A stretch of DNA of 64,000 nt from Mesorhizobium sp. GTDB taxonomy: Bacteria > Pseudomonadota > Alphaproteobacteria > Rhizobiales > Rhizobiaceae. Below the pieces are notes generated by a model. It saw only the letters and a list, made by a program, of their open reading frames with translations. It did not search any database and was not told where the DNA came from. Where the stretch lies: positions 1-64,000 of the forward strand of contig SAQL01000014.1 of the NCBI GenBank assembly GCA_004020645.1. Direction: 5' to 3'. The translations under genes were made by a program, and so were the position numbers. Shown here piece after piece: positions 36,600 through 44,573 of this stretch. Within the stretch, counting starts at the first letter, position 1, and every line of letters starts with the position of its first letter.

Positions 36600-36969
36600 T
36601 CACGCGCGCCACCTCGCCGGGTTCAGCGGTATCCTGCAAGTGGATGGCTACTCGGCCTATACCAACCTGGTCAAGGCACGGGACAAAGCCGGCAGCAATG
36701 AAACAATCCGGCTCGCCGGGTGCTGGGCTCACCTGCGGCGCAAATTCTACGACCTGCACATCAGCGGGATCTCGCAGGGCCGCGACGGGTTCGATCACCG
36801 CCATGACCGAATTGTGGAAGGTCGAGACAAGGTTCGTGGCAAGGATGCTGGAAGCCGCGCCGCGCTGCGTCAGGAAAAGTCCGTGGCCATTGTCGCGAGC
36901 CCCTTCGATCTATGGGAAGCGGAACTGGGCAAGGTCTCGGGGAAATCCAAAACCGCCTTGCGGGGCTGA
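36600..36969 (+). pseudogene. IS66-family transposase fragment
   Basis: The frame ending at 36969 reads HLAGFSGILQVDGYSAYTNL, then LAGCWAHLRRKFYDLH, which is the conserved part of the IS66 TnpC transposase. It ends with ELGKVSGKSKTALRG. Start and end of the gene are lacking and the middle shifts frame. It marks an old insertion right after the GGDEF-EAL gene. Confidence 0.8.
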
Positions 36970-37919
36970 CCTTCCATCTGGTCCGTGGTTAGCTGATAGG
37001 CGGTTTATTTGTCGTGCAACGTGCTCTTTCAGCCTAAGCTGCTCCACGCGTGGGGTACCAAATGTCAGACTTTCACCACTAGGAAATCGCGAACGGGCGC
37101 GGCGCTTACTGGCCGCATTGCCGCAAAATAGCGTCGGAAGGTGGGATCGGCGTGACGTTGTTACTCAGAGTGAGTGGTCCCGAGAGTTGAGGGCAGAATC
37201 GAAATTCGCGTGTTCCTATAGCGCATCTCCGATCGGGGGCCATCGCCACGAGCAGCAGATGAGGCAATGCGCAGCTTGGTCGATCGACAGAGTGATGCGG
37301 CACGACATCCATTTCCTACCAGCCCATTCCCCCCGATACAGCCGCGCGTCTACTCGAACCTAGAGCTGTCGAGCATGAGCAAACACCGTCCTTGTTGTGT
37401 TCTGAGAACTCCAGCTTTACCTCGCCGAATGGCAGCTCGGAAATGATGCAGTCAAAAGTGTGCATACCGCGGCAGCGACCACATTGTTTCAGTCTTTTCA
37501 ACAGCGTAAGAATCTGACGGTATTTTTGACGGTACTCACTGGTTGTGTGACTTAAATTAAGTAATTGAAACAATCATGTACGGCCTTAATTGATGATTGA
37601 GTGGGAGTAGGGGCTGGCCGGTAGCATCGAGCAGACCGGCGCCCACTTGGTCTCCGTTCGATGTTGGCTGCTCTTGCGGCTCTCGTCTTCCTTCCAGCGA
37701 CTGGACTGTCTCAAGCAAGGTTGGAGCCGGGTGTAAGAGGCATTACCGGCGTACTCTGGCGTGCAAATCGGCTGAGTTGGTCAGCGCCAAAGCGGCTTGG
37801 CGCGTCGTCCTTGAGGTCTCGACATGACCCTAACCCGTCCTTTTTCAGCCTTATCACGAATGTCGCACATGCTTTGTAAATCAGACATTGCGCTGGCGCG
37901 GTTCGAGCGCTCCAGTTAA
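36970..37919. other. Intergenic stretch without a recognisable gene
   Basis: About 950 bases of mixed composition, with an AT-rich patch near 37490-37580. Short frames on both strands show no family motif. It is probably decayed island DNA between the IS66 and TauE remnants. Confidence 0.4.
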
Positions 37920-38190
37920 TTAGAGCATCTGATAGCCGGCCAAGAGTGTGATCAGAGATCCGACAACCCGCAAGACCGTCCTTTCCCGCGATGCCTTGAC
38001 CATCTATCCCGACAGCGGTGCCGCAAAAATGCCTCCAGCGATCAGGCCGGCAACTGAAGTTGGGTAGTCGCGGAATCCGCCGGCGTGCTCCCAACGGCCG
38101 GTAAGAATCTTGGCGAGGAATCGCAACGAGACCGAAAGGGCAATCAGGAACTCGCTCGCATTACGTTCCGATGACGTACGGAGGCTATCC
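37920..38190 (-). pseudogene. TauE/SafE sulfite-exporter-like C-terminal fragment with an in-frame TAG
   Basis: On the minus strand the frame reads SEFLIALSVSLRFL, then GGFRDYPTSVAGLIAGGIFA and APLSG, which is the last third of a TauE/SafE transporter. A TAG at 38006-38004 then interrupts the frame, which continues as MVKASRERTVLRVVGSLI to a TAA at 37922-37920. The stop replaces what is usually an aromatic residue (TGG to TAG is plausible). The N-terminal part is missing. Its position beside the sox genes suggests it once exported sulfur compounds. Confidence 0.7.
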
Positions 38191-38451
38191 ACTTGTGCCA
38201 AGCAGGCCGATGGCGGCGAGATATCTCTCGCCGGAAGCGATCGAGCAGCAACTTCCAATGCTTCTATTGGTTTCGGCCCGCCGCAGACTCCATCGTGCAA
38301 GTTGAATATCGTTGTTGAACAGAATGCATTGGGTTCAAGGGCGTCCATGGGCACTTCCGCGAGATTGCTCCCAGCGGTTGTCGGTGCTAAATTTCGCAGA
38401 AAGCTGCCGCACTGATGTGTCCGAGTGCGCCGCCTGCCGCCGCCGATGTGC
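38191..38451. other. Region between TauE remnant and sox operators
   Basis: About 260 bases without a gene I can support. The minus-strand frame upstream of the TauE fragment does not resemble the transporter. Confidence 0.35.
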
Positions 38452-38483
38452 TCTTAGAGTGGCCTAATCTTAGAGTGGCCTAA
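38452..38483 (+). promoter_or_regulatory. Tandem 16-bp repeats upstream of soxY
   Basis: TCTTAGAGTGGCCTAA occurs twice head to tail (38452-38467 and 38468-38483) and is followed by a partial third copy (AGAGTGG at 38484-38490). The repeats end about 20 bases before the soxY start, where an operator for a repressor or activator of the sox genes would be expected. They could also be a slippage product. Confidence 0.5.
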
Positions 38484-38511
38484 AGAGTGGCAGGGTTTGG
38501 AGACCGCGACG

Positions 38512-38958
38512 ATGAGCCTGACGCGCCGCGATTTGTTGATCGCCGGGAGTGTGGTGTTTTCCGGGGTTGCGCTCTTCTCGCCGCGGAGCGCACGTGCGAA
38601 CGATGAAGCGCTGGATCTCGTCAAGCAGCTCACCGGACGGACGGCTACGGTATCGGATCGCCTTCACCTGATAATGCCGACGGACTTCCCGACCGGCTAC
38701 ACCGTGCCCATAAGTCTTGACATCGACAGCCCCATGACCGAGGCCGACCATGTAAGGCAGATGCGCGTGTTCGCGCCGCGAAACCCGCTCATCGAAGTGG
38801 CCAGTTTCAATTTCGTCCCGCAACGCAGTCTGCCCCGCGTGTCGACACGCATCCGGCTTGCCAAACCGCAACACGTCGTCGCTGTCGCTGAAATGAATGA
38901 CGGCATCTTGCTGATGACCACGACGTGGGTCCGTGTCGCCACGGATGGCTGTGCTTGA
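38512..38958 (+). CDS. soxY: SoxY-like sulfur carrier protein
   Basis: The protein has 148 residues from ATG 38512 (an ATG at 38497 is also possible), with a Tat signal (MSLTRRDLLIAG). The body matches SoxY, the periplasmic protein that carries sulfur intermediates on a C-terminal cysteine. The usual end GGCGG is here DGCA, so the cysteine is retained but the glycine swing arm is shortened. The stop overlaps the possible upstream start of soxZ. The neighbours are soxZ and a flavocytochrome c. Confidence 0.82.
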   Translation: MSLTRRDLLIAGSVVFSGVALFSPRSARANDEALDLVKQLTGRTATVSDRLHLIMPTDFPTGYTVPISLDIDSPMTEADHVRQMRVFAPRNPLIEVASFNFVPQRSLPRVSTRIRLAKPQHVVAVAEMNDGILLMTTTWVRVATDGCA

Positions 38959-38974
38959 GATCGGAGAGAGACAG

Positions 38975-39301
38975 GTGACCACCCCGACACCACGCGTGAT
39001 CGTGCCAAACGCTGCGGCGAAGGGGGAGATTTTTCAGGTCAAGACCATTATCAGCCATGAGATGGAAACGGGGCTGCGCCATGATGATCAAGGCAATGTA
39101 ATCCCGCGCAAGATCATCAACAAGTTTATCTGTCGCTACAACGAAACTGTGGTGTTCAGTGTCGATCTTCACGAGGCGATTTCGGCCAACCCGTTCTTCG
39201 AATTTTCCTTGCGCGCGACGGAGAGCGGCCGGCTCGATTTTGTCTGGGAAGAAGACGGCGGTGCCGTCTATATGTTGTCGCACCAGTTCACGGTCGGTTG
39301 A
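38975..39301 (+). CDS. soxZ: SoxZ, partner of SoxY
   Basis: The protein has 108 residues from the GTG at 38975, which follows GGAGAGAGACAG. An ATG at 38945 would overlap soxY and add 10 residues. The sequence (AAAKGEIFQVKTIISHEMETGLRHD) is the SoxZ family start, and the C-terminus (VWEEDGGAVYMLSHQFTV) fits. SoxYZ forms the heterodimeric sulfur carrier of thiosulfate and sulfide oxidation. Confidence 0.9.
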   Translation: MTTPTPRVIVPNAAAKGEIFQVKTIISHEMETGLRHDDQGNVIPRKIINKFICRYNETVVFSVDLHEAISANPFFEFSLRATESGRLDFVWEEDGGAVYMLSHQFTVG

Positions 39302-39391
39302 GGTGGCGACACAATCGAGCTGCGCGAATTATAGCGTGACAAGTTGAGTGGGAGCGTGACCGGAAAACTGCGAAACAGACGGGTATTCAGC

Positions 39392-39706
39392 ATGCGCCCC
39401 GTCGCGAGATCTGCGATTGCCACGGGTCTCGTGCTGCTCTTCAGCCAATCCGGCGCGGCGGCGGGGCCCGATCAAGGCGCTCAACTCGCCGCACTCTGTG
39501 CGTCCTGCCATCGTCTCGATGGCGGCGGCACAGGCATTCCCAGCATCATCGGGCTTGGTGAGGAGAGGCTCACCAACGCCCTGCTTGCCTACCGGGCGAG
39601 CGAGAGTCCAAATCACATCATGCACGTTATCGCGCTGTCGCTCAGCGACGAGGAGATCGCGAGCGTCGCGCGCTATGTCGCAGCGCAGGGAAGTAACCCG
39701 CGATGA
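39392..39706 (+). CDS. fccA: Class I cytochrome c, likely subunit of flavocytochrome c sulfide dehydrogenase
   Basis: The protein has 104 residues from ATG 39392, with a signal peptide ending near GAAAG; an earlier ATG at 39344 gives a poorer signal. It has one haem site (CASCH) and a likely axial methionine in SPNHIMHVIALSLSDEE. Its end overlaps the flavoprotein gene by four bases, the usual arrangement for FccA/SoxE with FccB/SoxF. It accepts electrons from the flavin subunit in the periplasm. Confidence 0.8.
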   Translation: MRPVARSAIATGLVLLFSQSGAAAGPDQGAQLAALCASCHRLDGGGTGIPSIIGLGEERLTNALLAYRASESPNHIMHVIALSLSDEEIASVARYVAAQGSNPR

Positions 39707-40971
39707 AATCCTGGACTCGTCGCGAGTTCGGCCGCCTCACCGGAGCAGCGTTGCTAACGGCGCTCAACCAGCCGAAGGCGCGGGGCCAGGCCAAGGCGCG
39801 TGTCGTCGTGATCGGCGGCGGCATCGGCGGCGCAACGGTCGCCAGATATCTTGCCGCCAGCGCCACGGCTATCGAGGTGACCCTGGTTGAACCGCGGCAG
39901 AGCTACGCGACCTGCTTCTTCAGCAATCTCTATCTCGCCGGGCTGCGCCCGTTCGAATCGCTCAGTCATGGTTATGAAGCGTTGGCAAAACAAAATGGTA
40001 TCATCGTCGTTCATGAGTCCGCCGCGGCGATTCACCCGGCGGCGAAAACCGTTGCGCTGAACAACGGTTCAAAGCTCAGCTACGACCGTCTCGTTGTTGC
40101 GCCAGGCATTGCGTTCAGGGATCGGGCGCTTGAGGGCTATGACGAAGCGGCGATGGAGATCATGCCGCACGCCTGGAATGCAGGGCAGCAGACCAGGCTG
40201 TTGCGCCAGCAACTGGAAAGCATGGAGGACGGCGGGCTGTTCGTGCTCGTTGCTCCGCCGAATCCGTTTCGCTGCCCGCCCGCCCCCTACGAGCGCGCTT
40301 CGCTCGTCGCATCCTATTTCCAGCGCCGCAAACCCAAGGCCAAAATTCTGATCCTCGATGCGAAAGACACCTTCAACGCGCAGGACCTGTTCCAGGACGC
40401 TTGGAACCGCCATTATCCGGGAATGATCGAATGGCTACCGGCCCAGTTCACCGGCGGGGTCACGGCAGTTGACGCGAAGACCCGGTCGGTGATCACCGCG
40501 GGAGCAACATTCAAGGCCGCGGTGGCCAATGTCATCCCGGCGCAAATGGCCGGGCGCTTGGCGCAGCAGGCAGGGCTCGCCAATCGGTCGGGTTGGTGTC
40601 CGGTCGATCCGGTCACCTTCGAATCGGCGCTGCAGCCCGGCGTCCATCTGGTCGGTGACGCGATCATCGGCGGGGATATGCCGAAATCCGCCTTCTGCGC
40701 CAACAGCCAGGCCAAAGCCTGCGCCTTTGCCATCGCGGCCGATCTCACCGGATCAGTACGTTTCCCGGCGCATTTGTTCAACACCTGCTACACCTATCTC
40801 GCCCCCGACGATGCGTTCAGCAACGCCATCAGCTTCAAGCCCGTCGACGGGAAGCTCAAGAGCGTCATCAGCTTCGTCAGCAAGGTCGAGGAAAGCTCCG
40901 AGGTCCGCCGGCAGGCTGCGCGCGCGGCGGAAGGCTGGTATGACGCCTTCACGCACGACGTGTTTGGCTGA
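39703..40971 (+). CDS. fccB: Flavoprotein subunit of flavocytochrome c sulfide dehydrogenase
   Basis: The protein has 422 residues with a Tat signal (RREFGRLTGAALL). The FAD fold VVVIGGGIGGATVARYL starts near residue 34. Three functional cysteines are visible. Cys71 in the YATCFFSN segment corresponds to the covalent FAD attachment site. Cys191 (PFRCPPAPYE) and Cys332 (KSAFCANSQAKAC) correspond to the redox-active disulfide. It oxidises sulfide to sulfur or polysulfide in the periplasm. It is also called SoxF. Confidence 0.88.
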   Translation: MKSWTRREFGRLTGAALLTALNQPKARGQAKARVVVIGGGIGGATVARYLAASATAIEVTLVEPRQSYATCFFSNLYLAGLRPFESLSHGYEALAKQNGIIVVHESAAAIHPAAKTVALNNGSKLSYDRLVVAPGIAFRDRALEGYDEAAMEIMPHAWNAGQQTRLLRQQLESMEDGGLFVLVAPPNPFRCPPAPYERASLVASYFQRRKPKAKILILDAKDTFNAQDLFQDAWNRHYPGMIEWLPAQFTGGVTAVDAKTRSVITAGATFKAAVANVIPAQMAGRLAQQAGLANRSGWCPVDPVTFESALQPGVHLVGDAIIGGDMPKSAFCANSQAKACAFAIAADLTGSVRFPAHLFNTCYTYLAPDDAFSNAISFKPVDGKLKSVISFVSKVEESSEVRRQAARAAEGWYDAFTHDVFG

Positions 40972-40979
40972 AACGAAAC

Positions 40980-43166
40980 TCAACTCCGCTCGACGGCCGG
41001 GCCGGCCATTGCGGAAATGCCGGCGCCATTGTGGGTACGCTCCGCCTTGGTGCCGGATCGTTGCTCCGGGATCAGCGCTGGAACAGGGTCAGGCAGCTGC
41101 TCCAGCCGCAGCGAATTCACCACCACGAGGATGCTCGAGCCGGCCATGACCGCCGCCGCAAGGATTGGCTGCAGAAGTCCGAATGCTGCGAACGTCAGCG
41201 CGACGAGGTTGTAGCCGAACGCCCACATAAGGTTGGTCAAGATGGTCCTGCGGACCGCGCGGGCCACGTCGACGATCCAAGGCAGCATCCACAATCCGTC
41301 CGCAGGCAGCACGAGCGCCGCAGTCTCGCGGGCGAGATCGGTGGCGGAGCCGACGGCAATACCGACATCTGCGGCGGCCAGGACCGGCCCGTCATTCAGT
41401 CCATCGCCGACCATCGCCACCGAACCGTGGTCATGGCGGAGCCGATCCAGGGCCAGCCGTTTGGCCTCCGGCGAAAGGCCCGCTTGGACGTCCTTGATCC
41501 CGACCAGGGCCGCGATCCGCTCCGCCGCTTGCGCCAAGTCGCCGGTCAACAGCGTGGCGTCGAGCCCGCGCTCACGCAGGGCCGCGATCGCGGCCTGCGC
41601 CTCGGGAAGCGGTGAATCATCGAGCGACAGCACGGCGTGAACCTGCTCGCCCCAACCGACATAGACCACCGAATGACCGCTCGCCTCCAGCGACCGCGCA
41701 CGCTCAGTCAGCGACGGGGGAAGCGGCCAGCCCAGATCATTCATCAATCTGCCGTTCCCTGCCGCTATGGGCCGGCCTTCGGCACTGCCGCGGATGCCAC
41801 GGCCGGGAACCGTCCGGACATCGCGGGTGACGAGCGGCGTGATGCCCCGCTGAGCGGCGGCTGCCGCGATGGCCCGCGCCAGACCATGCTCAGAAAGGCG
41901 CTCCAGACCGGCGGCGCGCGCCAGTACTTCGTCGATGCCGACCTCCTCGCAGTCGACGCCGACGAGGCGCGCTTTGCCCGCCGTCAGAGTGCCGGTCTTG
42001 TCGAAGGCGAGCAACCGGACACGAGCGAGGGTCTCGATCACGCCGGGATCGCGGACCAGGCAGCCGTGCCGTGCCAACCGGCCGATGCCGAGTGATGTCG
42101 CCATCGGAGCAGCGAGGCCGACGGCACAAGGACAGGCAACCACCAGTACCGAGAGGCCAATCAGCAACGCCCGATCGAACGGCAATGACTGCGCCCAGTA
42201 AACAATCGTCAGCCCGCCGAGGGCGAGGACGAGCGGCACGGACACGCCAACGACGCGATCGGCAAGGCGCTGGGTTGGACTGCGACGGCCCAGCGCTTCG
42301 CGCACCAACCGGCAAATCCGCGCCCAGCGGGTTGCAGTTCCGTCACCGCTGCTTTGGATCAGGAGCGGGCCGTCGATATTGATACTGCCGGCAATCACCT
42401 TGGAGCCGGCGCCTTTTGTCACTTGCCGGCTTTCTCCGGTAATCACGGCTTCATCGGTGTTCGATTCCCCCTCGACAACCACGCCGTCGACCGGAATGCG
42501 CTCGCCTGGCCGGACCCGCACCAGCATGCCGGCCGATACCTCCCGCACCGGACGGCGGATCTCTGCCGCGCCATCGACCACGGTCGCGCTCTCGCTTTCT
42601 GCGGCCAGAAGAGGTTCGAGGTCGCGCGCCGCCCTGGCGCGGCCAACAGCCTCGAGATAGCGGCCAACGGTGAACAGCATCAGCACCATCACGGCGGTGT
42701 CGAAATAGACATGCGTGCTGCCCTCGAACACGGCAAATGCCGAATAGAGGTAAGCGGCAGCGACGCCAAGCACGATGAGTGCCGACGACGTCACTCGTCC
42801 CTGAATGCCATTGAGCCACATTTCGCGCAGATAGGGTCCGCCGAGAATCACCACCGCCGGCGTCGCGAAGATCCAGAGCAAAAGGTGAATCCACGGCAGC
42901 ACGCCCGCATCGACGCCGGTGAACGCGTCCGAATAGAGGAGGAGGCTGAACATCATGATATTCATGGAGAGAAAGCCTCCCACGCCGAGCTGGATCAGAA
43001 GCCAGGCGGCTTCCCACTCTTCGTGTCTGCCGCTCTTCACCTGAAAGGCGATGCAACAGCCGTAGCAGCAGAACGCGCAAGCCTCACCGTTGAGCCTGCG
43101 CTCCATCGGGCGCAGGCCGACGGGCAGCGAACAATGGCTACAGAGGATATCGCCATGCGCAGTCAT
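40980..43166 (-). CDS. Copper-transporting P1B-type ATPase of the second oxidase locus
   Basis: The protein has 728 residues from the ATG at 43166 (MTAHGDILCSHC). The N-terminus is cysteine-rich (CSHCSLP and CAFCCYGCC) instead of a normal CxxC metal domain. It has eight membrane helices with VACPCAVGLAAP, the phosphorylation site FDKTGT and GDGLNDGPVL. It resembles FixI/CcoI and CopA2-type assembly exporters. The start overlaps the end of the SafE-like gene upstream. It probably supplies copper to the oxidase encoded on the same strand. Confidence 0.9.
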   Translation of the reverse strand: MTAHGDILCSHCSLPVGLRPMERRLNGEACAFCCYGCCIAFQVKSGRHEEWEAAWLLIQLGVGGFLSMNIMMFSLLLYSDAFTGVDAGVLPWIHLLLWIFATPAVVILGGPYLREMWLNGIQGRVTSSALIVLGVAAAYLYSAFAVFEGSTHVYFDTAVMVLMLFTVGRYLEAVGRARAARDLEPLLAAESESATVVDGAAEIRRPVREVSAGMLVRVRPGERIPVDGVVVEGESNTDEAVITGESRQVTKGAGSKVIAGSINIDGPLLIQSSGDGTATRWARICRLVREALGRRSPTQRLADRVVGVSVPLVLALGGLTIVYWAQSLPFDRALLIGLSVLVVACPCAVGLAAPMATSLGIGRLARHGCLVRDPGVIETLARVRLLAFDKTGTLTAGKARLVGVDCEEVGIDEVLARAAGLERLSEHGLARAIAAAAAQRGITPLVTRDVRTVPGRGIRGSAEGRPIAAGNGRLMNDLGWPLPPSLTERARSLEASGHSVVYVGWGEQVHAVLSLDDSPLPEAQAAIAALRERGLDATLLTGDLAQAAERIAALVGIKDVQAGLSPEAKRLALDRLRHDHGSVAMVGDGLNDGPVLAAADVGIAVGSATDLARETAALVLPADGLWMLPWIVDVARAVRRTILTNLMWAFGYNLVALTFAAFGLLQPILAAAVMAGSSILVVVNSLRLEQLPDPVPALIPEQRSGTKAERTHNGAGISAMAGPAVERS

Positions 43167-43891
43167 GCGGGATGTCCGCCCAGCCAGGCAGGGCCGATAT
43201 GCGCGTCGGAAGGCAGGAGACCACGGCCGAGCGTGATGAGACCGAGCAAAAGAATAAAGCCACCAGCAAGCCGCACGCCGCGCCGCCGCCAGGCTGGCCC
43301 GAGTATCCGGCCAACGCCGCCCATCATCAACATCGCGGGGAAGGTTCCCAGTCCGAACCATGCCATGACGAGAAACCCGGGAAGCGCTCCGGCGGTGCTC
43401 GCCGCCTGGGCGGCGAAGGCATAGACCAGGGGACATGGCAGGAAGCCGTTGAAAACGCCAAAGGCGAGCGGTGCGGCGCTGCTCCGGGCCGTCAACAGAC
43501 CGCGCAGGGACAATGCAAATGTGCTGCCGCCAAATCCGATCGCAAGGCGATGGAAGACCTGCAGCAAGCCGAAGAACTGCAACGCCATGGCAATCATGAG
43601 CAGGCCAGCGACGATCGCGAGAATTCGTTGGGCGGTGTCGAGGGAGCCGTTCAAGAGCGGCGCCGCCGTTAGACCTTGCGTGGTGCAGATGACCTGACCG
43701 ATTGCACCCGCGGGCCCGCCCAGAAAGCAATAGGTTGTCAATCGGCCGGTATTATAGAGCAGGTGGCGAAGGACGGTTGCGCCTCCGCCTCGCTGATCGC
43801 GGCCCAGCGCACAGGCAAAGCCGCCGCACATGCCGATGCAATGAAAGCTGCCTGCAAATCCAGCGGCGAAGATCACGAGGTAGTAGATCAT
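43163..43891 (-). CDS. SafE/UreH-like transmembrane protein with CxxxCGG motif
   Basis: The protein has 242 residues with six membrane helices. It begins with FAAGFAGSFHCIGMCGGF, whose His-Cys-x-x-Met-Cys pattern is typical of the DsbD-like membrane proteins found beside cbb3 and copper ATPase genes (often annotated as sulfite exporter TauE/SafE family). It probably moves copper or electrons across the inner membrane. It overlaps the ATPase start. Confidence 0.8.
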   Translation of the reverse strand: MIYYLVIFAAGFAGSFHCIGMCGGFACALGRDQRGGGATVLRHLLYNTGRLTTYCFLGGPAGAIGQVICTTQGLTAAPLLNGSLDTAQRILAIVAGLLMIAMALQFFGLLQVFHRLAIGFGGSTFALSLRGLLTARSSAAPLAFGVFNGFLPCPLVYAFAAQAASTAGALPGFLVMAWFGLGTFPAMLMMGGVGRILGPAWRRRGVRLAGGFILLLGLITLGRGLLPSDAHIGPAWLGGHPA

Positions 43892-43921
43892 TGGCGTTTT
43901 CGCAGCGCCGCGTCCGCGTCG

Positions 43922-44044
43922 CTATTGCCGCACAAGATAGACAAGAAAGATGATAAAGCCGACGGTGCAGCCGCCATAGATGAGGAAGCCGAGCATCTGT
44001 GGCAAGCCAGCGTCAGCGAGCTTGAAAATGGTGTCCTGTAGCAT
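43922..44044 (-). CDS. Tiny membrane protein (40 aa) of the second oxidase locus
   Basis: The frame starts with MLQDTIFKLADAGLPQMLGF and ends with FIIFLVYLVRQ, giving one clear membrane helix and 40 residues. It lies between the SafE-like gene and another tiny gene on the same strand. I do not recognise the family. Its size and position suggest an accessory oxidase subunit like CcoQ or CcoM. Confidence 0.6.
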   Translation of the reverse strand: MLQDTIFKLADAGLPQMLGFLIYGGCTVGFIIFLVYLVRQ

Positions 44045-44058
44045 CCGCTGCTCCTATG

Positions 44059-44163
44059 TCAGCCGAAATAAAGACGAAGCACGTTTATCGCCACCTCGAA
44101 GGTCAGGAAAAGGAGGTTCAATGCGGCGACCCCAAGGAGAATTTTGGCTACCAACATCTCCAT
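44059..44163 (-). CDS. Tiny membrane protein (34 aa) with a strong ribosome site
   Basis: Thirty-four residues from the ATG at 44163, preceded on this strand by GGCAGGAGTG. The sequence begins MEMLVAKILLGVAALNLLFL and forms one membrane helix with a short charged end. Family unknown. It may be a single-helix oxidase subunit. Confidence 0.55.
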   Translation of the reverse strand: MEMLVAKILLGVAALNLLFLTFEVAINVLRLYFG

Positions 44164-44197
44164 CACTCCTGCCTTACCAGCCCTTGCGACAAGTCTC

Positions 44198-44422
44198 TTA
44201 GAACAGACGGCCGGGGCCGAGCCCGCCCCAATAAACATACATGTAATACAGCCCCCAACCGAACAGCAGCACGTAGACGACGAGAAGCCATAGCGGAATG
44301 AATCCCACACGCGCCTGTATCAGGCCGCCGGCATAGTCCTCCAGTTCAGGGTGCGAGCTTTGACGCACATCCAGTTCAGGGTGCGTCGGGCTCTCCGGAT
44401 CGCTGCTCTGCAGATCGCTCAT
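44198..44422 (-). CDS. Small membrane protein (74 aa)
   Basis: From the ATG at 44422 (MSDLQSSDPE), preceded by GGAGATGGAGA; a start at 44440 is possible. The first 40 residues are polar and contain two copies of an HPEL-type segment. The last 35 form a tryptophan- and tyrosine-rich membrane helix (IPLWLLVVYVLLFGWGLYYM). It overlaps the next gene by 47 bases. Family unknown. Confidence 0.6.
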   Translation of the reverse strand: MSDLQSSDPESPTHPELDVRQSSHPELEDYAGGLIQARVGFIPLWLLVVYVLLFGWGLYYMYVYWGGLGPGRLF

Positions 44423-44570
44423 TCTCCATCTCCCTTTCAAAAAACCCGTTGGCGGCTTTGTCGGTGCCGCTCAACGCGCCGGATAGGACGCCCCAGATGA
44501 ACAAGAACAGGGCCGCCAGGCTCATCATCATGGCGCCCGCATACGGTCCGGTGACTTCAAAACCGAGCAT
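44376..44570 (-). CDS. Small CcoS/CcoQ-like membrane protein (64 aa)
   Basis: Sixty-four residues starting MLGFEVTGPYAGAMMMSLAA, with one membrane helix containing FLFIWGVLSGALSGTDKAA and a charged C-terminus. The shape recalls CcoS, but the RSGQxDD signature is absent. It follows the three-haem cytochrome gene by three bases and is likely co-translated. Confidence 0.65.
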   Translation of the reverse strand: MLGFEVTGPYAGAMMMSLAALFLFIWGVLSGALSGTDKAANGFFEREMENERSAEQRSGEPDAP

Positions 44571-44573
44571 GCG

